Positions 52,766 through 63,960 of a stretch of DNA of 64,000 nt are shown in pieces. A model generated the notes under the pieces. The model ran no database searches, was not told the origin of the DNA, and saw nothing but the letters and a program-made list of their open reading frames with translations. Made by a program: the position numbers and the translations under genes. Origin of the DNA: Megascapheus bottae (lineage: Eukaryota; Chordata; Mammalia; Rodentia; Geomyidae). Position 1 is the stretch's first letter; each line of letters opens with the position of its first letter. The stretch spans positions 11,051,427-11,115,426 of the forward strand of contig JANJXV010000024.1 in the NCBI GenBank assembly GCA_024803745.1. Reading direction: 5' to 3'.

Positions 52766-53665
52766 TAGACGTGGCTCACATTTGTAATCCTAGCTACGTG
52801 GGGAGGCTGAGGTCAGGAGGATTACAGTTTGAAGCTGGCCCAGGGAGGAAAAATTCACAATATCCCTTCTCAACCAAGAGCTAGTTACACTGTAGTTCAC
52901 ACCTGCAATTCTTGCCACTCAGGAAACAGAAATGGAAAGATCTGTGTGAGGCCAGCAAGGAGAGAAAGTTACTGAGACACTGTCTTAAAAATAAGCCAGA
53001 CCCAAATGAACATAGGCTCAATGGTTTCCCTCATTTGTAATAATTAGTACAAACCGTGGACTCTCCTATCAGAGAATTATAATAGCTAAAAACCTAGATA
53101 CATAAGGCCATATAGGATGAGGCTAAATGAAAGGACCTCCAGGATATGGAAACAAGAGCTATATACTGTGTGATTGTTGTCCTTAATGAACTATGTTATT
53201 TCTCATCTCTTTTGTTGTCCCTTGGTTATTCTTATATTGTTACAGTATCTTACCTTGTAATCTGGTATATTATATATATATATATATATATGTTTATTTG
53301 AAATAGGAAAGGGAAGTGGGGAAAACAAGATAAGGGGAGGGGTGGGGGAGGAAAATGGGGACAAAAACATGAGAAGGGTATCAATGTGGGTAAAGTAATG
53401 TTCCTTCTATCTGGTAAAAATAATGTAACCCCTCTATTAATTACAATAAAAAAGAATTAGGAGTAAAAAATAAGCCCGATATGCTGGAACATAGCTAAAA
53501 TCCCAGCTACACAGAAGTAAAAATAGCAATATCAAAGACTGAAGACAACCCTGAAAAGAGGCAGTGAAGAAAAAAAAGAATTGGTTGAAGTCACACCTCA
53601 AGTGATACAATTCTTGCCTACCAAGTACAAGGCCCTAAGTTCAAATCCCAATATGATTTTAAAAA
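52766..53665 (+). mobile_element. old composite SINE (B1-like modules + tRNA-like end), split by L1
   Basis: Left part (to 52997): module 1 GTGGCTCACATTTGTAATCC, then GGTCAGGAGGATTACAG; module 2 TAGTTCACACCTGCAATTC, then GACACTGTCTTAAAAATAAG. Right part (from 53477): module 3 GGAACATAGCTAAAATCCC, then GAAGACAACCCTGAAAAG; tRNA-like end TGAAGTCACACCTCAAGTG and GGCCCTAAGTTCAAATCCC. Removing the L1 and one TSD copy rejoins them. Confidence 0.65.
52998..53465 (+). mobile_element. L1 3' end nested in a SINE, with TSD
   Basis: Starts at AGACCCAAATGAACATAGGC (last codons of ORF2), runs through the 3'UTR with an AT run at 53271-53291 and ends TAATTACAATAAAA. TSD AAAAATAAGCC at 52987-52997 and 53466-53476, inside an older composite SINE. 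Confidence 0.92.
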
Positions 53666-55039
53666 ATGGCATTTTGGGCCAAATTATTAGATATCAGGTC
53701 CATGTCCCAATCTTTTGCTTATGTCATTACACGTATACTCTTTCTCCTTGGACTTCACTTCTCCTCATTCATTTCTATTAACTCGTTTCATCAAAATGAA
53801 CTGAATTTTAATGGGAGCTCCCTCCAGAAGAGCAATTTCAAAAGCAAATCATTTCTCCTCACAGTTTCTTTATCATCTTTTCTTTCAACTTCCATAAGAA
53901 TCCAGAGGTTTCAACGGAAAAAAAATTAAGGAAAGCATAACTCTGTTGAAAAAGTTTTGTTATTCTGAAGCACTTGCCAGAAATATCAGTCCTTTCATAA
54001 TGGCTTTCTCTCACATTACATAGAGCTAGTTCCTCCTTCCGTTTCTTCGGTTTTTCTGCCTGTGATAAAATGCTGATGTGGCCAACTACTGGAAATAGTG
54101 AAATCTAGAAGAAGGATCATCCAATTACGTAGCGGTATTTCCTGAACAATTAATCAAGGGCAATAATTTCTGACATTCTACTGAATTCAATGTGTGCCAT
54201 GCATTTTAAGTAGTCAGCAAATACCTACCCTGTGAAGTAGGAATATGAACGTTTCTGAGCACTGTGAACTTTACATCTTGCCCTTTCTGTTCATTCTTTC
54301 AGAACCACAGTCTGAAAAGCTCTGTCAAATACAGAGCTTTTACTGATCTTTTTTTAAGTGAAATCATGTAATACCTGAAGCACTTCCAAAAGATTAGTCC
54401 ACTGTGTTTTATTTAGTATGCACAATGGCAAATAATAGTACATACTGAAATAGCAAGAGTCAGAAAATTAAAATAATTCCGAACTGTTTCCTTTTAAGTG
54501 TTGCTTTCTCCTAAGAAACTTGAATCTGTGCATACCATTTGCCATTTCCTGCTAATACTACAAACAAAATCCTACATAGTAGAACTAACTATATTATCTA
54601 CATGAAATCTAAATTTCACACAGCATTTCACAATATTTGGCTGAAAGAATGTGTGTCAGAAAATCACCAATAGCAACCAAACAAATGAAACTGATAACTG
54701 CATATTCCTTTTCATTGGAAATGATTAATAGTGTTAAGGAATGACATTGAAGTAAAACTGTGAATATTAGCTTTCTAATTTTGGAGGGTCCTTTTTCAAA
54801 TTCAGTTCAAGATCAGTAAACTGGCCATTGAGCATGGGCAGTTATAATCCAGGCTTTGGTGGTGGTGGTGGTGCATTTTTATCTTTTCAACACACAGAGC
54901 GATGAAGTTACTTTAAAGCATTTGTTGTGCCAAGGAAGAGCCAGGCCTCCTGCTGAGTAAAAGGAAACTGAAATCTGAATTAGGAAAACTCCAAGCAGAA
55001 GAATTTTAAAGAGACCACTAGATTAATTGTGATGTGCCC
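53666..55039. other. repeat-poor unique block
   Basis: About 1.4 kb with no young insertion. A GTGGTGGTGGTGGTG run lies at 54858-54873. A MIR-like patch is possible near 54170-54250. No exon signature. Confidence 0.5.
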
Positions 55040-55330
55040 CGAGTGCCTCTTTTGCTTGTATTTGTTTCATGCTGCTTGCCATAGCTAATTATAACAAATT
55101 TAGAGGCTTACAATAACCCACATGTAATGTCTTTCAGTTCTGGAGTTAAGAAGTTTCACTGAGCTGAAGTGAAGATGCTGGGGAGAAGATTCATTTCTTA
55201 CTTTTCCAGATTCTCTTGGTAATAATACATTACTACATCTGCTTCCATCTTGCGTCTCCTCCGACTTCTGTCTCCTCCCTTCAACCTGCTGGACTCATTA
55301 TCATTATGCTGGCTCTCCCTAGATAATGCC
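55040..55330 (-). mobile_element. MaLR LTR relic (MLT1-like)
   Basis: CTTGCCATAGCTAATTATAAC, AGAGGCTTACAATAACCC, TTTCAGTTCTGGAGTTAAG, ACTTTTCCAGATTCTC and CTTCCATCTTGCGTCTCC follow a reversed MLT1-type LTR. Confidence 0.5.
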
Positions 55331-55364
55331 ACTCAGCCTTATCTTCTAAAAGAAAACATAGAAA

Positions 55365-55575
55365 CAGAGGGACAAAGGGTGAACAAATGCAGGAGTGGTG
55401 CTCACTAGACTATAGATTGAGAATGAATTATGCAACTTGTAGGTGTGGACAAGAGGGAAAACTGGGTGAGAGCAAAGGAAGGAAAGAGTAACATTGTCCA
55501 AAAAAACATGTACTCTTAACCTCACCATAACCGTACATCCCTTTATAATAACAGTTTTCAACACATACCAAAAAG
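55365..55575 (+). mobile_element. L1 3'UTR fragment
   Basis: GGACAAAGGGTGAACAAATGC, GTGGTGCTCACTAGAC, CAACTTGTAGGTGTGG, CATTGTCCAAAAAAACATG, CTTTATAATAACAGTTTTC and ACATACCAAAAAGG. Followed at 55581 by minus-strand L1, as at 22087. Confidence 0.72.
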
Positions 55576-56858
55576 GACTGTTTCCTTGATTCTGTTATCT
55601 TTTTGGTGTCTGTTTTGTTCATTTCTGTCTTGATTTATGTGATTCCTTCCTATCTACTTTTGCTTTGGACTTACTCTTTCTTTTCTAAGCACTTGTACAT
55701 CATTGAACTATTTATTTGCAATCTCTGATTTGTTAGGGTAGGCACTCATAAACTTTCTTCTTAGCACTCACTGCCTTTGCTGTGTCCCAAGGGTTCTGAG
55801 AAGTTAGGTTTTTCATTTTATCAAGTTTTTAGATTTTAGCCACTCTCCCTTCATTTTTCAGTGACCAGTGTTCACTCAAGTGGACTGTTTGTTTAGTCTC
55901 TTGCTGTCAAGTTCCAATTTTATTCTGTGGTAGTTGGAAAAAATGTAAGAAATTATTTCCATTTTCTTACATTTGTTAACATTTGTCTTGTGTCCTAAAA
56001 TATGATCTATTGTGGAGATAGTTCAATGAGCTGCTGAGAAAAGTTAACATAGAGTGGTAGGAAAAAATTACTCTCTCGATGCTTGCAAATGTACCTAATT
56101 TGGCAGTATGAAATTTCCTGTTGATTTTATTTCATTATGTATGACCTATGGCCTATCTATGGATGAAAATGGTGTGTACAGTCACAGCTATTGTATTTGA
56201 ATCTATCTGTGTTTTTATGTCTAGTAGTCTTTGTTTGGTGAAATCAGATACAACACTATTTGGTGCATATATGGTTACAATTGTTATAGCCTCTTGATGG
56301 ATAGTTTCCTTTTTCAACATACAAGTTTTTTTTTCCTTTAACTAATTTTGGTGAGAGTTTCCCCCTGTCAAATATGGGTACAGAAACACATGCTTGCATT
56401 CAGGCTCCATTTGCTTAGAAAATTTTTCCATCCTTTTTCACATAAAGCTTACATTTTCTTTGCCAATGAAGCACTGTTATTTGTAAGCAGCAAATGATTG
56501 TTTCTTTTTAATCAGCATTCCAGTCCATATATTTTTATTGCAGAACAGAGGTCATTAGTACTCAGTGTCTTATTTAAGGGTATATACTGTTTCCTGACAT
56601 TTTGTTGTGATATTTGATTCTTCCCTGCTTCGTATTTTCTTATATAGTCATCTTGTGAGATGACTTTTTCCTCTATTTTCATGGCTGTGTTTATTCCTTC
56701 TGTGTACAGAATTACTTTAAAATATCACATTAGTTTAGCAGTCATGAATTCCTTTACTTTTTATTTATAATGAAATAATTTGCTTTCCTTCATTTATATT
56801 AGTAATTATCTTCTATCACAACTTAAAAAATACATTTTTCCATCCCCTCCTTACTTTT

Positions 56859-57054
56859 TTGTTTGTTTTGCCAGTTCTGGGCCTGGGATCAGGGCCTGAA
56901 CACTGTCCTTGGGTTTTCTCAAGACTAGAGCTCTACCACTTGAGCCACAGCACCACTTCTGGCTTTTTTCTATGTATGTGGTACCGAGGAATCAAACCCA
57001 GGTTTTCATGCATGCTAGGCAAGCACTCTACCACTAGGCTAAACTCCTGGCCCA
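56859..57054 (-). mobile_element. ID/Geo dimeric SINE nested in old L1, with TSD
   Basis: Complete reversed dimer from GCCAGTTCTGGGCCTGGG to CCACTAGGCTAAACTCCTGGCCC. Perfect 14-bp TSD CCCTCCTTACTTTT at 56845-56858 and 57055-57068. Confidence 0.96.
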
Positions 57055-57417
57055 CCCTCCTTACTTTTAAAGTTCCTATTAAGAAACTTGATGCTATTCT
57101 TATAGATATGCTTTATAGGTGATCTAGTTTCTCTCTTGCAGCTTTCAATATTCTTTACTGTTCTGTGTATTTAAAGTTTAAGTATAATATGCTTTGAAGA
57201 AGTTTGGATTATTTTGGTTTTTTTCCCTGTTCTCCTTGTCTTAGAGCCCTAAATGTCTGCTGTATCTAGATGATCATCTCTTTTTAGATTTGTGATATTT
57301 TCTGCTATTACTCTATGCCTTTTTTTGTACTTTTTAATGTTCATGATCCATAAGTTTGGTCTTTTCACAGTTTCCAAAAAATCTTGCATATTCTACTCAT
57401 ACTTTACTCACACTTCA

Positions 57418-57672
57418 CTTTTTTTTGTGCTAGTGTTGGGGCTTGGTCTCAAGAGGCTTGGTCTCAAGACCTGAGTGTGCTGTCCCTGAGCTTTTGTACT
57501 CAAGGATAGCGCTCTACCACTTGAACCACAGCCCCACTTCTGGCTTTTTGGTGATCAATTGGAGATAAGAGTCTTGTGAATTGTCCTGTCCAGGCTGACT
57601 TCAGATCACAATCCTCTCATCTCAGCCTCCCAAGTAGGTAGGATTACAGGCATTACCCACCACCTTCCGGGT
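57418..57672 (-). mobile_element. B1/Geo dimeric SINE nested in old L1
   Basis: T-rich tail complement, GGGGCTTGGTCTC, right arm CTCTACCACTTGAACCACAG, linker ATCAATTGGAGATAAGAGTC and B1 arm CAAGTAGGTAGGATTACAGG. CTTGGTCTCAAGA occurs twice in tandem at 57442-57470. Confidence 0.92.
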
Positions 57673-58204
57673 CATACTTCTATTTTATCTACTTTTCTTC
57701 TGATACTTTTTTTTTATTCGATCCAGTGTATTGGATCAAATCTGAGGTTTTTTTCTATAATTTCAAGGTTTTTTCAATATTTCTATTATTTCTTTATTGA
57801 ATTTCTCTTTCATATCCTACTATGTCTCAGCTATTTACATGTATTTTCTTGGAATTCATCCAATCATTCATGTCTACTTTAATTGAATCCTTTGCCTGGG
57901 GTTTTATTTTTGCTTCACTATTATTAGTAAATATTAGTGTGGATTTCTTATGTTGCTTACTTTTCATATTTTTTATGTTTCTGAATAGTATTTAAGCATT
58001 TGAGGCCAAGTTGTTGACTGGAAATTTAGCAAGCTGGAGTCTCAGTGTTCAAGAAGGAGTATGCTATGGAAAGATTTAAGTGCTGTTCTATCCCTGGACG
58101 GGAATTTTAGCTCAATGTTTTGCCCACATGCTCAGGCAACTCAGTCTACCTAACAACTCTACTCAGACTGAGAATCATATGCCTTGTTAAAGAATTGGTT
58201 GAAG

Positions 58205-58290
58205 GGGATTGGAATTTAGCTCAGTGGTGCATTGCTTGCCAGTGTTCATAAGACTCTGGGTTTGATCTCCAGCACAGCACAACAAACAAA
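58205..58290 (+). mobile_element. ID element (single arm)
   Basis: GGATTGGAATTTAGCTCAGTGG (A box), TGCTTGCCAGTGTTCATAAG, GGGTTTGATCTCCAGCAC (B box), then an A-rich end. No Geo arm. Confidence 0.8.
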
Positions 58291-58424
58291 TGACAAAGAC
58301 AAAAAGACACACACTAGCTTCAATCCACACAAGTGATTTCTATATCTAAGCCTTTTCCCTTAGTGCTCATTTTTCTTTTCCCACTCATTTGTTTACTAGA
58401 AAATTATCTCTCAACTTTCAGACT

Positions 58425-58960
58425 CAATTCAAGCACCACATGCTTAGAAAGTCCTTCTTTGGGTCATTCACCTTCATGATGCCACACCACAGTGAGTATA
58501 TTTTTATACTTACATTTATGTCTTTGGTTCTTAATTGTTCTCTTACAGGATTTTTGTCTTCTGTGACAACAAGCTCACAGAAAGTAAAGGCCATGTTCTA
58601 ATTTATTTCCTAGAGAAGTTCAGAACTTCTCCATGGAGACTGATACAATGGGTCTCTCCATTCCCTTTGTCTTATACGGCCACATTCCCTTGGATTTCAA
58701 CTCCAAAAGCAGTCAAACCTTCATACACCTCTACTTCATCATGTTCTTGGCCACCTCCAGCTTTCTCATGGGATTTTGTCTGCTGGTTTTGTCATTCTAC
58801 TTTTCTTCCTGAACTCTGGCCCTGGAAATTCTGCTCATTTTCTACCTTTCAACTGAAGGTCAGTTCTTCTAAGAACTTAGTCTCTGAGTTTTCCTACTAA
58901 AAGATGCCTCTTAGTTTTACTCTCCCGAGGCATCCTGTGCTCCTTTATGTATCACTGTGT
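58425..58960 (+). repeat. L2-like relics (tentative)
   Basis: GAAAGTCCTTCTTTGGGTC, ACACCACAGTGAGTATATT, TGTGACAACAAGCTCACAGAAAG and GGCCATGTTCTAATTTATTTCC resemble the L2 3' region. A second partial copy may start near 58860. The open frame at 58535-58900 crosses these relics. Confidence 0.4.
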
Positions 58961-58985
58961 ATTTATTACAATTTACCTAGTATAA

Positions 58986-59155
58986 CTTTTTTTTGCAAGT
59001 CCTGGGACTTGATTCAGGGCCTGGGCCTTATCCTTGGGCTTTCCTTTAGCCACAGCACCACTTCTGGCTTTTTCTGTGTATGTGGTACCAAGGAATCGAA
59101 CCCAGGGCTTCCTGCATGCTAGGCAAGCACTCTATCACTAGGCTATGCTTCTGGC
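58986..59155 (-). mobile_element. ID/Geo dimeric SINE with TSD
   Basis: Reversed dimer with the stretch between the two right-arm boxes shortened (TTGGGCTTTCCTTTAGCCAC). TSD CCTAGTATA at 58976-58984 and 59156-59164. Confidence 0.93.
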
Positions 59156-59165
59156 CCTAGTATAG

Positions 59166-60041
59166 TTCTTATACTACTGTACAAAAATGGGAAAGATATG
59201 TTGATCCTTAATTTTCTAAACATAATCTCCCTACTTACCTAGAAGGGAAAAACAGCCAGTAATGTTCTGATGAGCCTGTTAGAATACAGAAAAGAGAAAC
59301 TCTGGTGGCTTTTGTGGATTGTGGTATGAGCTTCTGGTTTTCAATCCATTGTGGTCCATAGCTCTTGCTAAAATATTCATTCTTCATTTTGTGGTCCATT
59401 CTAAGAAAGAAGCCTCTAGTTTATGAAGTTTTAGGGAACCATTAGGCTGAACGTTGTGAGCCCAGGATTCACCCCTAAAGTGACACCCTGTAGCCACTGT
59501 CTTCTCTGAAGCCTGAACATGTCCCTTTCCCCTCTGAGGCTCACAGGATTGCAAATTTTGCTTGTAGTCTTATGTACCAATTACATTTACAAAGATCAAC
59601 ACAAGAACAAAATGAAGGCTTGTGTACCATATGTCTAATTTTAAAGTTACAAACCTAGCCCGTGAGCTGCTGTGATGTCTTCTATTGTCTAAGCTGACAA
59701 ATAAAAATTTAATAATTGGGTAGGTGAATGTATATAAGGAGTTTTGGATTGCCCATAGTTTCATGCTAAATCATAATGGCCCAATCAGCAACCCATACAT
59801 CAATGGGTCTCCCATGCATAGGTATGGACTTTCCAGCCTGAAGAACTAATCTTTGTCCATGCTCCAGTAGAGAAGAGAAGTGATATGAAAAGAATGGAAG
59901 ATATACTATTTGTCTTGAGAATTCTGGGTCCCCAGACCCCAGAAGAGGTTCAGGATGGATGCAGTCCACAGACTCTTCACCCTGGTAGAGGAGGAGTCTC
60001 CAAGGAGGTCCAGAGAAGGACCCTATGCAACACCTTGGACT
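59166..60041. other. unique sequence
   Basis: No transposon or exon recognised. Confidence 0.5.
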
Positions 60042-60112
60042 TAGGGAATTAGTTCAGTGGCAGTGTTCACCTAGTAAATACAAAGCTCTAGGTTCAATCC
60101 CCAGCACTTCCT
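60042..60112 (+). mobile_element. ID element (single arm)
   Basis: TTAGGGAATTAGTTCAGTGG (A box) to CTCTAGGTTCAATCCCCAGC (B box). Ancestral single-arm ID type. Confidence 0.82.
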
Positions 60113-61282
60113 GATAACATAGGGAAATGTTCACAAATAAGAAGCAAAATAACAAGCCAATTAAAAAATACAACTTGTATCCACTAAAACAAACGAGACA
60201 GACATGTACAGAAACAGTCTTAGAAGGAAATAAAACCAAAGGTTAACCGTACTTTTCTCTGAGTGAGTGTTTTATTTATCTATTTAACTAAAAAAAATGA
60301 TTATAAAAAAGCTACCTTTTTCAAGTGTAAAAGTTTACTAATGCTAAAATTTTGTGACAAGTCTGTATTCATAATATATACATCTTTCCTGATTCCATTA
60401 ACTTTAATGGGAATTTTTTCTAATGATGCGATCTTTCAAGTTAATATTACTTTCCAATTTAATATTACATGAAGTAAAGAAAGAGTCATTCCATTCATTG
60501 GCACTAGTCTTAAGGTCCATTTACATTGTCAATAATTATTACAATCAACATTATTTGGCACTATTCAAAGAAGAAACTCTGGAGCAGTGCCTGTATACAA
60601 TTTCAGTTATGCTATATCACAGATAAGTTTAATTTTTACAACAAATTTGACTCTTTATTAAAACATCATCATAAATATTAATATGCTTACTTTTTATTAA
60701 AGAAAGCAGAATTAACAGAAACCTCACAATAGTATCCTAAATTATACCAGTTAAAATGAAACAGAAACATCCCTATAAGCTATTGCTTTTAAATATCATT
60801 AAGTAAGAGAACACATACCAACACCTTGAGTTGCAAAGACAGATGCAAAGATGAATTTAGACTCTTATGTGTCATTTCACTAAATATGGAATAAAATAAA
60901 TGAACTAAGATATAAATTACAAAGAAATGCACGTAAAACAACAAAAACTTGTGAAACAAATGAGAAATTAAAGATGAAATGCTATTTATACATAAGACAA
61001 ACAGAATTGTTAAAAATATCTATATGTGGTTTCATTTAAAGACATCTCATAAAAGAAAACATACCCAAAAGATTAGAAATAACAAGTTAAAACACAAATA
61101 CAGAAAAAAATAAGCTTAATTTTAAGGTAATTGTATTTAGAAATCTTTCAACCTATCTTAAAACTCTATGAAAAAGGATTGTATGTATGTGTGTATACAT
61201 CTAATTTTAAACTAGATAGTCAAGTAATGGATAACTTGTCTAGGCCAAAACTATATAAGAAATGGTTTGTTTTGTTTTAATT
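60113..61282. other. AT-rich sequence
   Basis: Very AT-rich (visibly above 65 percent). Old L1 debris is possible but I could not anchor it to an L1 motif. Confidence 0.45.
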
Positions 61283-61478
61283 TTTTTTGTCAGTACCAGG
61301 GTTTTCATTCAGGGCCTTGTACTTGCTTGGTTAGTGCTCTACCACTTAAGACATGACTCTAGCCCTGCTTTTCACCAGTTGTTTTGTTGGACCTGGAGTC
61401 TTGTGGACTTCAATGCCTAAGCTGGCTCTTCCTGAGATGCTAAGATTATAGGTATTGGCCATTGATTCCCAGTGCAGA
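61283..61478 (-). mobile_element. old composite SINE (B1-like arm + tRNA-like arm)
   Basis: The complement reads a B1-type arm (ATACCTATAATCTTAGCATC, GCCAGCTTAGGCATTG) followed by a tRNA-type arm (CTTAAGTGGTAGAGCACTAACC, AAGTACAAGGCCCTGAA). Unlike B1/Geo, the right arm resembles ordinary ID-type sequence (AAGCAAGTACAAGGCCC), so this may represent the ancestral dimer. Confidence 0.65.
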
Positions 61479-61599
61479 AGAATTTTTTGAAGTTTTCAGT
61501 AAATTTTCTCCTTACCTAATCTGAAAAGGTTTGAGATCTAAAGCATCTTCAGAGTGTGTTTTTCCAAGCCATTAAAAAACTAGCAACTCTATTCACTAC

Positions 61600-62965
61600 T
61601 ATAGCACAAAATAAAATAGAGAACTCATTGATTGAAACAGAATACAAAACTATAATTATAGTTCAATTTTTTATGAATATAAATGCAATAATCCCAAATA
61701 AAATATGAGTAGAATTCAACATTATTATAAAGAGGAAACAGTCCCCATAATGAAACAGGATATCCCTCAAGCAGAAATAACTCAGTATTAACAAATCTAT
61801 TACATAATTTATTTTTATAATAGGCCACAAGAGTAAAACCATATGATAATCTCTAAGTGACTAGAATATATTTAATATATTTCAACAATTTCCAATAAAA
61901 TATTTATCAAATGAAACCAGAAAGCCATTTCTTAATCTGATAAAGATCTGTGTTTCAGTCTAAGAGTTAACATTAAAAGTTGGTGAAATATTAATGGCAT
62001 TCCTAAAAAGTTGGGAACAAGAGAAAACTTATACCATCATTTATTCAACAAATAAAGTATAACTATTTAGTAAGGGGAAAGATAAGAGTATTAGTAATTA
62101 CATTTAAAAGTGGCTATTTAAAAGAGAATCAATAAGGAGGATTAATAAAAGAGTTCAAAAAATTACCAATATAAAACTCAATTGCTTAACCAATGGATTA
62201 TCAACCAAAAAAGGAAAAATGGGCATACTCAAATCGCAAAAAAAGATAGGACATAGCAAATAATCATAACTAACAAATGCTCAACATATAAGAAATTACT
62301 GAAGAATGTAAAAAGTATCTTCAGGAATTTTTATTTGTAACCATTTCCTGAATAGAAAACAAAGTTTGCATTTCTCCCTATTAATCTATAATGTTAAAGC
62401 AATTCTAAATTAAATGACATTGAACTGCTTTTGGCACTTAACCAAAATATGACCAAACAAATGTAGCCAAAACATCTTGATAAATAAGAGTAACATTTAC
62501 CCCACTGTAAAGTTAAACATACAATAAAGCAAGTGGTAAAATAGCAAAAATTAAAATAGCACAGGTCAGGAACACAGAATACTAAAAAGTAAACAAGCAA
62601 TAAATCCAGAAACCACTCCAAGTATATGCAAGAATTTAATATTTGATAAATGTAGAATATCCAAAACAGTAGAAAAGAGTTTTCAATAAATGATGATGCA
62701 ACAACTATATAAATATTTAGATCCTTAATAATACCTATATCAAAAATAAATTCCATTTGGGGTAAATATTCAAATCTAAAAAAATACAAGGCAACATAGA
62801 TATTTATATCATATTGGCATGGAGAAGACTTTTTGAAACATATCATCAAAGGCATAATTCATGAGATTTATCTAATTGAAAAATGCAAATATTTCTGTAT
62901 ATCAAAGACATCATGAATTTAATTGGCATATAGTCAAGAAAGGGCACGATGTCTATAGCATACAG
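61600..62965 (+). mobile_element. old L1 ORF2 fragments
   Basis: The A-rich plus strand shows CAAGAGTAAAACCATATGATAATC, TAACATTAAAAGTTGGTG and AAAAAGTTGGGAACAAGAG near 61825-62030, which match reverse-transcriptase-region order. GAAAAGAGTTTTCAATAAATG, TTTAGATCCTTAATAATACC, AAAAATAAATTCCATTTGGG and AATTTCTGTATATCAAAGACATC-type blocks at 62665-62910 match a later ORF2 part. The long minus-strand frame 62394-62855 is the shadow of this A-rich DNA. Confidence 0.55.
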
Positions 62966-63054
62966 GAAAAAAAACAATTGTTAGTTGTTTTAATATATAA
63001 GAGCTCTTACTGAAAAGTGAACCCCTAGCAGAAACATTAGCATATGCATTCACT

Positions 63055-63960
63055 TATTCCTTCAACAGATATTTACTGTGCACCTAGTGTTTGCCAGATA
63101 TTGTTCTAGGAGCAGTGAATGCAATGTTGAGGAATCCAGACATCCAGGCATCTCTTCCCTCATTTATTCTAGTGTTGGCAACCAACTCCCCAAAAAATAA
63201 ATAAACAAATACATAAAAATAAAGAACTGAGACAGTAAATCCAGAGTGTGAATTACTTTCAATAGAATGCTTTCAGCATGCTTTTCTCAAAACACTGCAT
63301 CTAGGCATTTATGATACATTGCGATGGGGGAAGGGTGGTCATAAAGACCAGTTTAAGCAGAGAGAATACTACATATTATGCCCCTGAGGTACAGAGAAGA
63401 TTTTGGCACAATGTGGCTGTATCACAGTGGGCAGGAAAGAGAGAAATAGAGATGGCACTGGCGAACTAGCTATATGTCAGATTGTAGAGGAGTATGTGAG
63501 CCATGTGATAGGTTTACGTTGTATCCTATGAAGTACAATGTACTTAATTCAACGTACAAGGGAGGTGTGGGCCAAGGGCACTAGTAGAAGAACCAGATGG
63601 ATGTCACAATAATCAAGTGAGAAAAAAAGCACTGGTCAGCCTAAGCAATGACATTGTACTTGAAAAGAAGCAGATTAAAAGTAATGTGTGAATGGTCAAA
63701 ATAATGAAGCTGCTCAACTGGGTATAAGGAACAGTTCACGAAAGCAAACAAGGGTTGGCTCCTGGTCTCTGGCTTGTGCAGCTGGTTGGACGGTGGTGTT
63801 ATTTTTTTTATAATGGGAAAAGATGAAGAAAATAGATTTAGGATAATGTTAAATTTGAGATACCTGAGTCAACCAAAGGGAGCAATCAGATATAAGAGCC
63901 TAGAACTTAGAGGAAAGATTCAGGCAGGTCATATAAATTTGAAAGTTGTTTTAACAATAG
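63055..63960. repeat. ancient mammalian interspersed repeat (L2-type, tentative)
   Basis: Opens CAACAGATATTTACTGTGCACC, TGTTTGCCAGATATTGTTCTAGG, GCATCTCTTCCCTC. Later come ATGTCACAATAATCAAGTGAG, CTGGTCTCTGGCTTGTGCAGC, TGGTTGGACGGTGGTG and TTTGAGATACCTGAGTC. The same family as 19420-19875 by order of motifs. Continues towards the right edge. Confidence 0.45.

Larger units (their letters stand above)
55581..58020 (-). mobile_element. old L1 copy with ORF2 endonuclease and ORF1 traces
   Basis: On the complement of 55580-56500 decayed ORF2 phrases appear: a WDTAKA-like block near 55770-55800, an FFS-x-IDHI-like block near 55985-56030 and an ITI-x-IYAPN-like block near 56260-56300. Beyond the inserted SINE, the complement of 57130-57165 reads ILKAARE, an ORF1 hallmark. 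This order places ORF2 linker, endonuclease and ORF1 in one minus-strand element. Two SINEs (56859-57054, 57418-57672) were inserted later. All frames are broken. Confidence 0.68.

Noticed and set aside
58535..58900. 121-codon plus-strand frame
   Set aside because: It crosses L2-like relics, has no recognised motif, and its Ser/Phe/Trp content suits random translation of pyrimidine-rich DNA.
62394..62855. 153-codon minus-strand frame rich in Phe, Tyr, Ile and Leu
   Set aside because: It is the shadow of A-rich plus-strand old L1 ORF2 DNA; hydrophobic composition follows from T-rich codons.
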